Assembly: GCF_023101765.2 (NCBI RefSeq)
Contig: NC_064230.1
Span: 6,448,001 to 6,512,000, forward strand
Length of the DNA stretch: 64,000 nt
Origin: Spodoptera frugiperda
Lineage: Eukaryota > Arthropoda > Insecta > Lepidoptera > Noctuidae
Reading direction: 5' to 3'
The notes beneath the pieces are model-generated. The model saw only the letters and a program-made list of their open reading frames with translations. It searched no databases and was not told where the DNA came from. Below are positions 14,201-26,065 of this stretch, piece after piece. The first letter of the stretch is position 1, and each line of letters starts with the position of its first letter. A program made the translations under genes and the position numbers.

Positions 14201-16202
14201 TAGTTAAAAGATCTTTTGGAGATACACAAGATGATGATTGTTGAACTGGATTTTGAAATGGAGGACAATAATTTCTATACTTATTCAAATTGGGCAATGA
14301 ATTGCAAATATTAGCCGAATTATCTATAAAATTAGCATTATTCTTAAGCGGCATTTGATATTGTGGATTCAGAACATATGGTGGTAACTTCGAATTATAG
14401 TTTAAAACATTTGAAGGAACATTTTTGATATTTCTATCACTTTGAATGGGCATATGAATAGTATTTGATAATGTAGTGGAACAAGGCTCATTTGGTAGGG
14501 TACACAAATTTTGTTGCGGTATAAATTGTGGAGAATTATTTGGTAATAGCAATTCTTCTGAAGAATCAATTGCATTGCATGGTTTAGAATTGGAAATAGG
14601 TAAAGATACTGCATTTGGTCTCATAGAAGAATCAAAATTTACGTTATTGCATGGTTTAGAATTAGAAATAGGTAAAGATACTACATTTGGTCTCATACAA
14701 GAATCAAAATTTGAATTTGACGGGACATTTTTACAAACTTCTAAAGCATTTGGCAAAGCTTGTGATATGTCTATATGTGGCTTTACATTAGACATTTTAG
14801 TTGGATTTAGTGGTACTTGTCTATTATTACAAATATTATCAAACCTTACATTGCAATCTGGAACTGCTGCATAATATTCTTGAGCTCGTAAACCGTTTTC
14901 TTCTTGTTCAGATCTTCTGTTATCTTCTTTTAGTATATTTCCTTGCTGTTCTGCGTCTTCAGAAGAGATTTCATGTACTTCTATATTAGATATGTTATTG
15001 TTATCAACTGTTATAGTGGCTTTATCAATATGTTGATTGTCTTCAAATTGTGTGAGAGTTTCGTTGTCTAAATCTTCATTATTGTCGGTACGTAGTTCAT
15101 CATAATCAGAAAACGGTTCAGTTATATTACTTTCGACTATATTATCATCAATATAAGGTTCAGTATCATTATTAGCTGTCTCTGTTTGTATTGCGTCATC
15201 ATATACATTGGTTTCCGTATTGTTTAAATCTAAATAGTCCGTTGTATTATCGTAGTCAATATTTTCATGTTCATCAACGTCAGTTTCATTAAGTTCCGTG
15301 TAATTATCATCTATAGTATCAATTTCATGATCAGATATATCTGCATCATTGGCTGCAGAGTCTAAATCAACTGAATTATCATCTAGCCCGCCTTCTTCTT
15401 CGTCAACACTTTCATAATCAACATTTTTAATTTCATATTTTTCAGAATCTTGACTATTTTCGTCATTTACTGTAAAAACAGTCTTCCCAGCCTCAGCTTT
15501 ACTGAATATGACGTCAGCAATAGCAGATAGTTCTCTCAAGCCAATTTTGATTGGCTTATAGTTCATTTCTCTATGTTTTTCGTTGTCAAAAAGCGAAAAT
15601 TCTTTGTTTTCTTCATCTACATTGATGTATATAGTACGAGGATCATCTTTATGTTTATTTTTTGGTAGAAATACTTCAAAATATTTATGTGTCTCATTGT
15701 ATTTTGGGTCTAATTCTATGTAATGTTTATTTTTAGTTCTTTTATCATCAATATCTTTTACATGATGACTATCTTTACTGTGATGTGGTTTATGATGATG
15801 TGTGTTATGATGACCATTCTTCCTATCTGCTGCTTCAGCATCACCACTCAAACGACTATCAACCTTAACCCTTTCATCTTTAACTCCATTATTGCTTATA
15901 TCATCATCTCCTTCAACTCCAATCAAACGATTTTCAACCTTATCTCTTTGATTTTGAACTACATTATTGCTTGAATCTAGTTTAGTGAGCAACCAATGCT
16001 TATATTTCGTGAGTAGTTTGTCAAATAATGCCTTGTTGATGTCTAGAGTGCCGATGTATTCAGATTTTTCTTTGTTGTGTAAATAGAAATGACATTTCAT
16101 GTCTACGCCTTTAGCTTCTTTCTCTGCCTTGTGATATATTTCATATATGTTGGTGTCGGGTGATATGCAGGCAATTTCTCCATTTTTGTTCTGGTCTGCG
16201 GC
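2223..16202 (-). other. Giant internal/terminal exon of gene A (13,980 nt)
   Basis: The open frame runs without a stop from the splice acceptor (minus-strand TTATTTTCTAG, just above 16202) to TAA at 2223. The first in-frame ATG is at 16100, but the frame is open for 34 more codons up to the acceptor. Those codons join exactly to the 17311-17220 exon, so ATG 16100 is not the start. Base composition is A/T-rich throughout, unlike the GC-rich exons of genes C, D, E and Y. Confidence 0.9.
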
Positions 16203-19200
16203 CTAGAAAATAATGTTGTATAAAATTAGAAGAGTTTATGGGTAATTTACCACCAGAGATGTGCTATGTGTAAGCTGTGAAACTATGTTAGCGTTTCCAC
16301 TGATACTAAGCTATGTATCTGTGCGAGGAAGATGCGCAGGTCAAGTATGCAAAGCATCGATAATAGGGAAGTCATTCATAGCACACTTCTTTCGATATAA
16401 ATCTGAGACCGTTTCCACTAATGCTAAGCTATGTGTACCAATGAATGTGATTGGTGGAAGCCAAACGCATCCACAGCGACGTAGCATAGCACATATCTGG
16501 TGGAAAGGACTTTAAGATTTGTACAAACAAACGTAACGGCAAACTTTTTGCTTGTTATTAACTTGTAGACTGCCTCGTTGGTCGAGTGGTCACAAGTGTG
16601 ACTGCCGGACAAGGGGTCTCGGGGTCGATTCTCGGGTTTGGCAAAGTATTACTGGACTTTTTCGATTTTTCGATAATTTCTCAGTAGTAGCACGGAATCT
16701 GGAATTGTGTCCAGTATACGGCAATAGGCTCACCCCCTATTACATGGGACTTATAACACAAATGGTGAAAAGTGTGTGTACATTGTATAGGGACATTACG
16801 TGGCGTAATGTACACCTCTGCCTACCCCTTGGGGGATAATGCAAAAAAGTTGTACTTTTAAACTTGTAACTCCTTTTGCCAACAAAGGAGTCAGTAGTTT
16901 CAGAGATAAGATGTTTGAGAATTGTATATTTGAGATTGGGGATTGTAAATTAGAGATTTGCGATTTGCGAATTGGAAATAGGTGGAGTATTAAGATTAGC
17001 TCCGAATATTGGGGATAATTTACAGACACGAGACAATTAATTGGAGCTGCGGACAACTTAACAAGTTACTGGAGCTCCAGATCAAAGCAAAGAAGCAACA
17101 GGGTGGTTTTTAGTCAGTAAGAGTCTGACACTCCTACCCGCCTCACCCAAGGCAGAAGAAGGCAATAGATGATTTTCACCCCTCAAAAAAAGACATAATT
17201 AATTAATTTGTATATGTACCTGTACATTGATGGGGCTACCATAGTATTTCTGGTGTGATGGTAATGCCCCATGATGTGATGACGGGGTTGAGCTTGATAC
17301 CGCTATTATACCTGTAACACATAATTTAAACATTCATTACTATTGTAAAACTACCTTCAGTCAAGTTAGAAATGTTTAACATAGTAACATGAGTTAAAGC
17401 TAAGCAAGTGTGTTACAACATCTAAAATTTTGTACTTAAATATCTATATTTATTTAGAAACTTAGAGATTCAGCGACCCCGCAGTCAAACCATTATAACG
17501 GTTTTGTGGGGCTTAGTCTATAATAATGTTACCTGTGTGGAAATGAAATAAATAAATAACAGCTTCACCCGCGTTCCCGTGGGATAAAAAGTAGCCTATA
17601 GTGTTGTAGTGACACATAACAAGTGACATATGACAGAAGTCGCACATAGACTATCGACGAACAAATCAACGGATGATGTCATAAACCATACATCGCACAT
17701 GTGAAGTGTACATGCGAATAAACATGGATAGACAATCCCAACGAACTACAGTTGGGCAGAAAGCTGCCAGACACGATCACCGCCTGGTCGGAGGATACTG
17801 CTTTACTTAGGGAACTTTACTCTCTGTTGCCTAAAGTGTTATTCCAGACCATAATCTACCTCTGTTCCAAGGTTCATTCCGATCCCTTTTGCCGTTTTGA
17901 TGTGATTGAGTAACTAACATACACACAAACTCATAAACTTTCGCATTTATTATAAAAAAAAGTAATAGGTATATCAATATTAAAAACTAGGTAGGAAAAC
18001 CTACATTAAAATTACCTACATTAAAATTAAAACCGACGTGAAATAACGCTTGCGCTGTGTTTCGTTGTGTGCGTGAGGTTACCGGAGGCTCAATTACCCA
18101 CCTTCCCAATCCGGCCTCATCTAGTTATTTAAGAGATTGACGTGTAAAAGAGTTACTTTGTAACCTATTTGCAAAAATAAATATCATTTATCATTTAATC
18201 CCCGATTCCTCAACAACCCTTAAATTCCTAACCCCCAAAAGGCCGGCAAAGCACTTGTAACGCCTCTGGTGTTTCAAGTGTGCATGCGCGGCGGCGATTG
18301 CTTACCATCAGGTGATCCGACTGCTCGTTTACCGGCTTATACCATAAAACGGGTAACTAGTATTTATAAATGAATGAAATTAATTTTATTACTCTCATTA
18401 TAAACTGTTCTCAGGTGTTTAACGAAATCCTTGATTTCTTTTTAAATATTTAATGTTACAGAATTTTAATTGGAAATATTAATTTTGCTAACTTGCGTCG
18501 TAGCGTAACGTCTTAATTTCGGAGCTGCGGACTATCTAGCGGGTTTACCGGGGCTCCGGCTCGAAAAGTAGGGGTAGGAACGGGGTGGTTTTTAGTCAGT
18601 AAAAGTCTGAAAGGCCCTCTTGCCTCGCCCAAGGCGGGACACGTCATTGGATGATTTTCCCCCCTCCAAAAAAAAGTAGCTCGTATGATTGAGCTATTAG
18701 TATTGCTAAGGGGCCTTGCGTAAAACATATTGAATAAAATTAAAATTAATCATAGTTACTATTAAACTATTATGATACGGACTGCTAGACTTAATTTTAA
18801 TAACGATTTTAAATAATAAAATATATTTTAGTTTCATACTAATGTTTCTTTCCTGCTTTATGCAATTATTAATTCACATTTTCCTGCAGTAACCTCACCC
18901 ACACAACGCAAGCGTTGTTTCACGTCGGTTTTCTGTGAGGCCGTGGTATCACTCCGGTCGAGTCGAGCCTGCCTCTTCTACACTTAAAATGATGTTGGTA
19001 TCTTACTAATATTATAAATGCGAAAGTTTGTGATTTTGTATGTATGTTTGTTACTCAATCACGTTAAAACGGCTGAAGGGATCGGGACGAAATTTGGAAC
19101 ACATAGGCTACTTTTTATCCGCAGGAACGCGGGCTGAAAGTATCTGCCACGGCTTTAATGGGAGGTAGTGTTGTGTTTGAAGATTACAATAGTGAAGAAA

Positions 19201-19544
19201 TTTCGTACCGCGTACCAGTTAATTCAATTTGATAACATAAAGAAGTTAAATAAACATTGACTCTACTCTGTATAAAGTGGTTCACAAATACGCACGATGC
19301 GACAGAGACAGTGAAAGAGATAGCTCTTTCATAACAAACGCATACGTAGATTCTGTATCAATAAACGTAATACTCATAATCAACAATTTGCATTCACTAT
19401 TGTAATGTTCAAACACAACACTACCTCCCATTAAAGCCGTGGCAGATACTTTTAGAACTCCTTATATATTAGTATGTTATTTACATATATATATGTTTAC
19501 TTACATAATAAAATAGAAGCTAAGCTCACAGTGGACGTTATCAT
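2223..19544 (-). CDS. Gene A: giant secreted Pro/Ser/Thr/Asn-rich repeat protein (4,703 aa)
   Basis: Three coding exons, 5' to 3' on the minus strand: 19544-19505, 17311-17220 and 16202-2223. Joins use GTAAGT/ACAG and GTACAT/CTAG and keep one frame (phases 1 and 0). The signal peptide is split by intron 1 and reads MITSTVSLASILLCIIAVS. Approximate order: a charged N-terminal part; a His-rich stretch (residues 175-191); an Asp/Glu/Asn-rich acidic segment (295-460); a block with at least 15 copies of a LDSTLIGPSL-like motif (845-1680); long Pro/Ser/Thr/Tyr-rich sequence; thirteen roughly 48-residue units, most with one Cys (3345-3980); an Asn/Asp-rich part; and a non-repetitive C-terminal domain of about 130 residues ending in SQRW. 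No enzyme motif is visible. The plan, a short signal exon plus a giant repetitive exon, resembles fibroin heavy chain genes, but the repeats are not fibroin repeats. A structural secreted protein is inferred; the family is not recognised. Confidence 0.85.
16250..16508. mobile_element. MITE W copy in gene A intron 2
   Basis: Begins 'CCACCAGAGATGTGCTATG' and ends with the inverse 'CATAGCACATATCTGGTGG'. One of seven copies in the window (also near 21819, 24446, 28196, 29775, 57418 and 63470). Confidence 0.7.
16570..16842 (+). mobile_element. tRNA-derived SINE A in gene A intron 2
   Basis: The head 'TGCCTCGTTGGTCGAGTGG' and a degenerate B box are tRNA-like. The body has 'CACCCCCTATTACATGGGAC' and the tail ends near 'CTACCCCTTGGGGGATAA'. 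It is not a functional tRNA gene: there is no cloverleaf 3' half. Confidence 0.8.
17040..17195 (+). repeat. Repeat D copy in gene A intron 2
   Basis: Copy of a roughly 150-bp repeat with 'GAGCTGCGGAC', 'GGAGCTCCAG', 'GGTGGTTTTTAGTCAGTAAG' and an end of 'GATGATTTTCACCCCTC'. It ends only about 25 bp before the donor of gene A exon 2. Confidence 0.75.
17312..19504. other. Intron 1 of gene A
   Basis: A 2.19-kb intron between the signal-peptide exon and the 92-nt second exon. It contains a copy of repeat T7 (17610-17840, 'CAACGAACTACAGTTGGGC'), repeat C copies (18020-18350 plus; 18890-18985 minus), a repeat D copy (18515-18680) and MITE X (19138-19455). No further exon is needed, because exons 1 and 2 join in frame. 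Confidence 0.7.
19138..19455. mobile_element. MITE X with about 40-bp inverted ends
   Basis: 'AGTATCTGCCACGGCTTTAA' at the left end is inverted as 'TTAAAGCCGTGGCAGATACT' at the right end. The inverted arms continue through 'GGGAGGTAGTGTTGTGTTTGA'. Related sequence is at 40365-40575 and a partial copy is at 51908-51965. Confidence 0.75.
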
Positions 19545-19822
19545 TTCGTGCGCAGCATTGATCTAGCGTGTATCTTACCTGAAACAAAAATACCAACTCA
19601 TCATCACTACATAGTATAAAACAAAGTCGCTTTCTCTGTCCCTATGTCCCTTTGTACGGTTAAATCTTTAAAACTACGCAACGGATTTGGGACCAGGAAT
19701 AGCATTTACCTTTGGTAAAAATCGGTAAAGCCGTTTCGGAGGAGTACGGTAATTAGTAACGGTAAAAGTCTTGAACACAAGCCTTTCCATGTTTTACCGG
19801 ATACATTTCGGAGAGTGTGCGG

Positions 19823-20128
19823 GGGAATTGCACAACTTAATTCCCCCTAGTCCTTTCCATCATCGAACCACAAGACAATCGGCGAGGCGTCACCGTTTCA
19901 TAGTAGTCACCCACTCGCACGAAGCGCTTCGCTTCAAGCTTCCTTGTGCGAACTGCTAGGGAGTGGAACTCCTTGCCGGAGTCTGTGTTTCCTGATGGGT
20001 ATAACCTGGGTGTCTTCAAAGCCCGAGTGAATAGGTTGCTTATGGGCAGACGTGCTCCATCGTAGGCCGCATCATCACTTACCATCAGGTGAGATAGCGG
20101 CCAAACGTCGACCCATCAAATGTAAAAA
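19823..20128 (+). mobile_element. LINE tail A, sense orientation
   Basis: The sense strand encodes 'LHNLIPPSPFHHRTTRQSAR', then after frameshifts 'FKARVNRLLMGRRAP', then the 3' UTR 'CATCAGGTGAGATAGCGGC'. It is a 5'-truncated, decayed end of a non-LTR retrotransposon reverse-transcriptase ORF. Confidence 0.75.
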
Positions 20129-21998
20129 AAGTAACATTGTGCCATGGATATTTTATACCTATATTAGATAACATAACAATACATACGTCAGGCAGCTACC
20201 GATGAAGCAAGCTACTGCGTTAAAAGTGTGAACTATGCTAAAATAGATTAAATGGTTCTTGATGATTATAAATTCAACAATACTATGTTTTAAGCTGACT
20301 ATATTTTCTGATTTGCGTAAAAAATACTATCGTAGGTGGTAAATTTAAGCGCTCGCCTGTCAAGCATGAAAGTGCAGTTTTGATGCCAAGCAATGTAATT
20401 TTTAATATTGCAAAAGTTATTTATTTTTTAGTATCTTTTAAAATAATTTTATTCATGACTATAATTATACATTGTTCTCACATAGTTGAAGCAATCGAAA
20501 CAATGTAACCAAGTATTGTATTGTGAACCTGATTGGAAAAGAGTAACCTATGGAGTTTCTTGCTCGTTCTTCTCCATAGGAATCTGCACTTTGGAACGAG
20601 CAAATAGAACAACTAGAGGACTGACCGACAGACAGACGTTATTAATATTATTATATTTGCTTTGACGTTCAAAATTGCCTTCCTGGTCTATTTGAAATAA
20701 ATAATTTTGACTTTGAGTACCTTTGAGTACCAATGTGACTTTTTCCGAGTTATATGTACTTTCTAAGATTATTTAGATACCACCGACAAACGGTGATGGA
20801 AGACATCGTGAGGAAACTGTTATTCTGCAGGATAAAAGTAATTTTCTTCTTTTATTTCCCCCCTTATGTGAGGTGAGAGATAGTATCAGACTCTTATTGA
20901 TTAAACGTATTTAAATATCCTTTGTTTGATTTTCGTAAAGTGACTTATTGATCAATTTATGATTTGACTTTGATTTTGAATGTGATTTGATCGGATTAAG
21001 TTTTAAATCTTATTACACTGCGATCTCCAACCCGCCTGCCTGCGGAGATTATGACAAACCCTCTTATGTAGAGGAGGCTCGTAGTCCAGCAGTGGACTGT
21101 TATTCGCTATTGATGATGTTGATGATTCGTAATTAAATAAATAAATATAAATTAATCCTAGATATCTTTATAATAAATATCGTGAGACATACTAAATTAA
21201 CTAAAAATCACGGTTTACTCACGTACATTAATGGAGAAAAGTTGACCACGCTGCTCATGATGAAGAGTCCCTCTGTGACTCGAAACTATTAGAGCTTTTC
21301 TCCATTAAAGCTCGCGAGTAAACTGTGATTCTTCGCTACATAGTATAAAACAAAGTCGCTTTCTCTGTCCCTATGTCCTTTTGTACGCTTAAAACTTTAA
21401 AACTACGCAACGGATTTTGATGCGGTTTTTTTAAGTAGACAGAGTGATTCAAGGGGACGGTTTATATGTATGATACATGTGTAATATATCACCATTGCAC
21501 CCATGCGAAGCTGGGGCGGGTCGCTAGTTAGTAAATAAATGTAACCTACCTCCGTTTTCTCAAATTTTGAAGGTTTTTTAATATTAGCCACTTGTAAACG
21601 TCCACATTTTAGAAAATCTATAATTTAAATGAAATCGTGCAAAAAAATTGGAACCAATCAATTCGTTATGGTAGAAAAATTATGATAAATCCATCAGTTT
21701 CCTACAAACATGTTTTTTTTTACTTCAAAGCTAGAAATTTTACAGAAAACTTGCCTTGAAATGTGAGCAAATGAAATGATTTCATTGAAATAAACGGCTC
21801 AAGTAGTAAGTGTGATTTTCCACCAGAGATGTGCTATGTAGCTATGCTACGAAGATGTAAATAGCTAAGCTGTGAAACTATGTGACCGTTTCCCACTGAT
21901 ACTAAGCTATGTAGCTGTGCGAGGAAGATGCGCAGCTCGAGTATGCAATGTATCGATAGTAAGGAAGCCATCCATAGCACAATGGAGTTTCTTGCTCG

Positions 21999-22219
21999 CC
22001 GCTATACAATGTACACCCACTTTTCACCATTTGTGTTATAAGTCCCATGTAATAGGGGGTGAGTCCATAGCCATATACCGGACACAATTGCAGACTCAGT
22101 GCTACCACCGACGAAATTTTCGAATCCGAAAAAAGTCCAGTAATACTTTGCCCGATACTTTGTCTCCGAGACCCCTTGTTCGGCAATCGCACTTGCTACC
22201 ACTCGACCAACGAGGCAGT
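21999..22219 (-). mobile_element. tRNA-derived SINE A (5'-complete, 3'-short)
   Basis: Minus-strand copy whose head 'CTGCCTCGTTGGTCGAGTGG' is at 22219. It carries the body words 'CCCCCTATTACATGGGAC' and 'GTGTACATTGTATAGCGGC'. Confidence 0.75.
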
Positions 22220-22557
22220 TATGATGATGATGAAGATTAATGTTTTTTTTTAATTTTACCTGTGGTTTATGAACACACTAGACTGCTTTGCTAACATTAC
22301 ACGAAACGACTGACAAACTCACAAATACGTAGAGACTTACAACATATTTTTAATATGTATATACTTAAAATAATATAATAATATAACTATTTTCTCTTAA
22401 AAATATGTTTAAGTTAGTACTGAATGAGAATTAGTTGGTTCTGTACATTATTTCTGATATTACATTAACAGTCTATAAGTGTCCACTGCTGACCAAAGGC
22501 CTCTTCTCACACGGAGATGATTTCCCTTCACCGTTTGTCTAAATAATCTAAGAAAAT

Positions 22558-22710
22558 AGCGGGTAGCGGGTTTGATTCCCGCACGGAGCAACTCTTTGTG
22601 TGATCCACAAATTGTTGTTCCGGGTCTGGGTGTCATGTGTATGTGAACTTGTATGTTTGTAAACGCACCCACGACACAGGAGAAAATCCTAATGTAGGGC
22701 AACGTTTTTC
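22558..22710 (+). mobile_element. tRNA-derived SINE B
   Basis: Contains a B-box-like 'GGGTTTGATTCCCGC', then 'GGAGCAACTCTTTGTGTGAT', 'GGGTGTCATGTGTATGTG' and the tail 'GTAGGGCAACGTTTTTC' with an A-rich run. Eight copies are present in the window. Confidence 0.75.
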
Positions 22711-23420
22711 AAAAAAAAAAACAAACAAAACAAAGTACATGTAACTTAGAAAACGTACATTGATACTTGCCGTTGGTAGGTTTCGAGCCTGCACTCTCAT
22801 GCATGAGAAGCGGGCGTCTTAAACCTCCGGGCCACCACTTTTCGCATTTATGATAATAATAAAATTTAATTTTAATATATAATATATAATGGTAGGAGAA
22901 GTGACACGTGACCGTCATCCAATCAGATCGCGCGTAGCGTTTGGTTACTGCTTACTTATTATTTTACGAGTGAGTTCAGTAAGTTTATCAATTTACGAAA
23001 ATGTTGACGTTAAATATTACAATTTATCTCCCGTTTAGAATCCTACGAAAGTTTATAAACTTCCTAGTAAATTGATAAACTTACGGACCTTGTTATTTTC
23101 CGTTGACATATACATTTTTTTTTATGATTGAATATTTAAAAATGTAATAATCAAGTATTCGAAAACGGACCCCTAAAACTAAATACATTAAAAAAAAGAA
23201 GTTTTTATAAATACCGGAAAAAATATAAAAATAAATCAGTCACGGTGTTATTATTATTATTATAACATTTAATTTTCGCCATGTTTTTAATAAATTTTCT
23301 ATAGGTTACGCTTTTCAGTATAAATGTTTTGGTTGAACAAAAATAGTTTAAGAATATATTCGCTATGGATAGCTAATGTTTTCAAAATAACATTAAGTTA
23401 GACAAAATATAAGTCTAAGA

Positions 23421-23694
23421 CTGCCTCGTTGGTCGAGTGGTCGCAAGTGCGACTCGACAAGGGGTCTCGGGTTCGATTCCCGGGTCGGGCAAAGTATTAC
23501 TGGGCTTTTTTCGGAAAATTTCTCAGTAGTAGCACGGAGTCTGAAATTGTGTCTAGTATATGGCAATTGGCTCACCCCCTATTACATGGGACTTATAATA
23601 CAAATGGTGAAAAGTGTGTGTACATTGTATAGCGGCATTACGTGTCGTAATGTGCACCTCTGCCTACCCCTTCGCGGATAAAAGGCGTGACGTT
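23421..23694 (+). mobile_element. tRNA-derived SINE A (well preserved)
   Basis: Head 'CTGCCTCGTTGGTCGAGTGG', an excellent B box 'GGGTTCGATTCCC', and tail 'GGATAAAAGGCGTGACGTT'. It is one of the best preserved copies and a useful reference for the family. Confidence 0.85.
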
Positions 23695-24679
23695 GCATAT
23701 GTTTTATTGGATTGAAATTGCATTGACATAGAGATTTGTTTCAAGAGTAAGCGCCCTGATAGCAATGACTTGACAAACAAAACATCATCATCATCATCAG
23801 CCGAGAGACGTCCACTGCTGAACAAAGGTCTCCCCCTTAGTCCTCCACGTAGAACGACAAGCCGCCACCTGCATCCACTGACTAGCAAAACAACCGCAGT
23901 AAAAAACAATTAGAATATTATCGTATACGAGTCGATATATATGTACATATATGTGATACTAGCTACTTCCGCGCGGTTTCACCCGCTCTGCTTGGCTCCT
24001 ATTGGCCATAGCGTGATGTTTTAAAGTTTATAACCTTCCTCGATAAATGCACTATTCAACACAAAAAGAATTATTCAAATCGGACCAGTAGTTCCGAAGA
24101 TTAGCGCGTTCAAACAAACAAACAAACTCTTCAGCTTTATAATATTAGTATAGATGTATTCTATTTTTCGTAAATTTTAATTACTTTCCCGTGTCCCAAG
24201 GGAGGGGGGAGTGAGGAAAAAATTATGGAATCCAACCGTTAATAAATATCAAAAAGTTATAAAAAAAAACAACAAACTTTGTTCCCCTCTCTCTCTAATT
24301 GTTACAATTTGTGTTTGTTTTTCAATCCCACTTTTTTCACCAATGTCCAGAGAGGGACGTTTTTTATTTATTTTTGTGGTATAATTTTTGTAAACTTCAT
24401 GATGTAAAGGTTGCTAAGCAAGAGGCATCAGATTAGATCATAATGGTGCTTTTCCACCAGAGATGTGCTATGTTACGTTGCTGTGAATGCGTTTGGCTAC
24501 TACAAATCATATTTATTAGTACATATAGCTTAGCATTGGTGGAAACGGGCTCAGCTAAGCTATGTTTTTATATGGAAAGATGCGTGATATGGATGGCTTC
24601 CGTAGGGAATAGATACATCGCATTCTTGAGCTGCCCATACTATAAACATGTTGCCAATTGTCCACATTTTAATGTGCCA

Positions 24680-24890
24680 TTTTCTGAGCTTATAACTTAT
24701 ACACCTTACACCGTCTCAGGAAGCTTTCTGCCTCGCACATCAAAACAGTGGATTGAGCTGCCGTCGGCGGTATTTCCGAACCGATACGACCTTCAAACCT
24801 TCAAGAAAAGAACGTTATCCTTTTTAAAAGACCAGCAACGCACCTGTGACTCCTCTGGTGTTGTGGGTGTCGATGGGCGGCACTGATGGC
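24680..24890 (+). pseudogene. LINE tail B: C-terminus of a non-LTR reverse-transcriptase ORF
   Basis: The open frame encodes 'LPRTSKQWIELPSAVFPNRY' then 'DLQTFKKRTLSFLK', a pattern typical of the C-terminal end of CR1/jockey-like ORF2 proteins. Related but more decayed sequence lies at 58685-58850 and 60980-61215. Confidence 0.6.
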
Positions 24891-25834
24891 TTACCATAAG
24901 TCTTGCCCCAAAAAATAATGGATTTCGATGAATTTTGGTATACAGACAGGGTATGAGCTGACTGAGGTGAAAGGATACTTTTTATTTCACGGGAACGCAG
25001 ACGAAACCGCTGGCAGAAGTTTATAGAAAATAATCTCATTACAAAATATGTCGAATTTGTTTATTCTGGTCCCATGAGAGACATAATATTCCCTGCGTCA
25101 ATATCGCTTGCCCATCCATCCATCATAGGACCCACACACGCTCAACAAACTCTTAATAAATGATATTTTATCAAATTGTGCCAAAAATACTGTACCTAGC
25201 GGGATTACCGGGGCTCCGGCTTCAAAAGCAGGAGTAGGAACGGGGTGGTTTTTAGTCAGTAAGAGTCTGACACTCCCTCTCGCCTCGCTTAAGACGAGAG
25301 AGAGTGTTAGTCATTGGATGATTTTCCCCCCTTAAAAAAAAAGTATTTGAGTGAGCCAAGTGTGTGCTCGCCATGCTTCGGCACTGCTGTGCCGGCTCGA
25401 CCGGAGTGATACCACGACCGAGCAGTACACCGACGTGAGTTAGGTTACCGGAGGCCCACTTACCATCCTTCCTATTCCATGCCCCCGATTCCCCCAACAA
25501 CCCTTAAATTTTTAACCCACAAAAGAACGGTAACTCCTCTGGTGTTTCAAGCGTCCATAGGCGGCGGTGATTGCTTACCATCAGGTGATCCGTCTGCTGG
25601 TTTACCGGCTTATACCATAAAAAAATCAGTAAGCCTACACTTGTAGTCTCCTGTATTGTGTGTACGTTTACAAACACGTTCACATACACATCACAGCTAG
25701 GTTATTTTGTAATTCATTAGTTGTGCGATCAATATGACATTTGGAACAGAGGTAGATTATAGTCTGGAATAAGACATAGGCTACTTTTTATTTTAAGGAA
25801 TCGCGAGCGAATCCGTTGGCAGAAAGCTAGGAAA

Positions 25835-25893
25835 AAATAAAACTACTATATAACACATATACACATGTTTTTTACTTATAATATTACAATACA
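25835..25893 (-). repeat. Duplicated fragment of the gene B 3' end
   Basis: The stretch with 'TTACTTATAATATTACAATACAATCT' (first 20 bases: TTACTTATAATATTACAATA) closely matches 26470-26535, which holds the last codons, stop and 3' UTR of gene B. It ends where foldback P begins. It is either a paralogue remnant or a side product of repeat insertion. Confidence 0.55.
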
Positions 25894-25899
25894 ATCTAA

Positions 25900-26034
25900 A
25901 TTAATTATTATGTTATCACGTCGCGGAATGCTGCTCATGAAATACGAGCCTTTAGCATGGCTTGACACTAGTCGAGTTCCTCGTCAAACAGTTACGTGTG
26001 TAAGCCGATAACATAATAATTAATTTAGTATGTC
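25900..26034. mobile_element. Foldback element P
   Basis: Arms read 'AATTATTATGTTATC' ... 'GATAACATAATAATTAATTT', with an inner 'TCGAGTTCCTCGTCAAACAG' on one side. Longer copies with both arms intact are at 43876-44064 and 59213-59395. Confidence 0.65.
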
Positions 26035-26065
26035 TTACGAATCTATACTTCTATACTAATCTATA

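Noticed and set aside
2030..15974. Many frames of 60-180 codons on the plus strand within gene A
   Set aside because: They arise opposite a 13.98-kb coding exon with biased codons; none has a promoter or splice context.
17220..17311. EF-hand-like DQNKNGEI at the start of the gene A giant exon
   Set aside because: The twelfth-position acidic residue and the flanking helices are missing, and there is no paired hand.
2223..19544. Fibroin heavy chain or sericin identity for gene A
   Set aside because: No GAGAGS-, poly-Ala- or Ser-block repeats and no recognisable fibroin termini; only the gene layout is similar.
19560..19605. Alternative first exon for gene A ending at TTTCAG|GTAAG
   Set aside because: It would end in phase 2, which puts a stop in the 92-nt exon; the exon at 19544-19505 ends in phase 1 and gives a full signal peptide.
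22975..23095. Palindrome as a replication origin or regulatory hairpin
   Set aside because: Imperfect 20-bp arms in A/T-rich DNA among MITEs; a decayed foldback element is simpler.
23421..23694. tRNA gene
   Set aside because: A- and B-box-like sequences belong to a SINE repeated nine times; no acceptor stem or complete cloverleaf.
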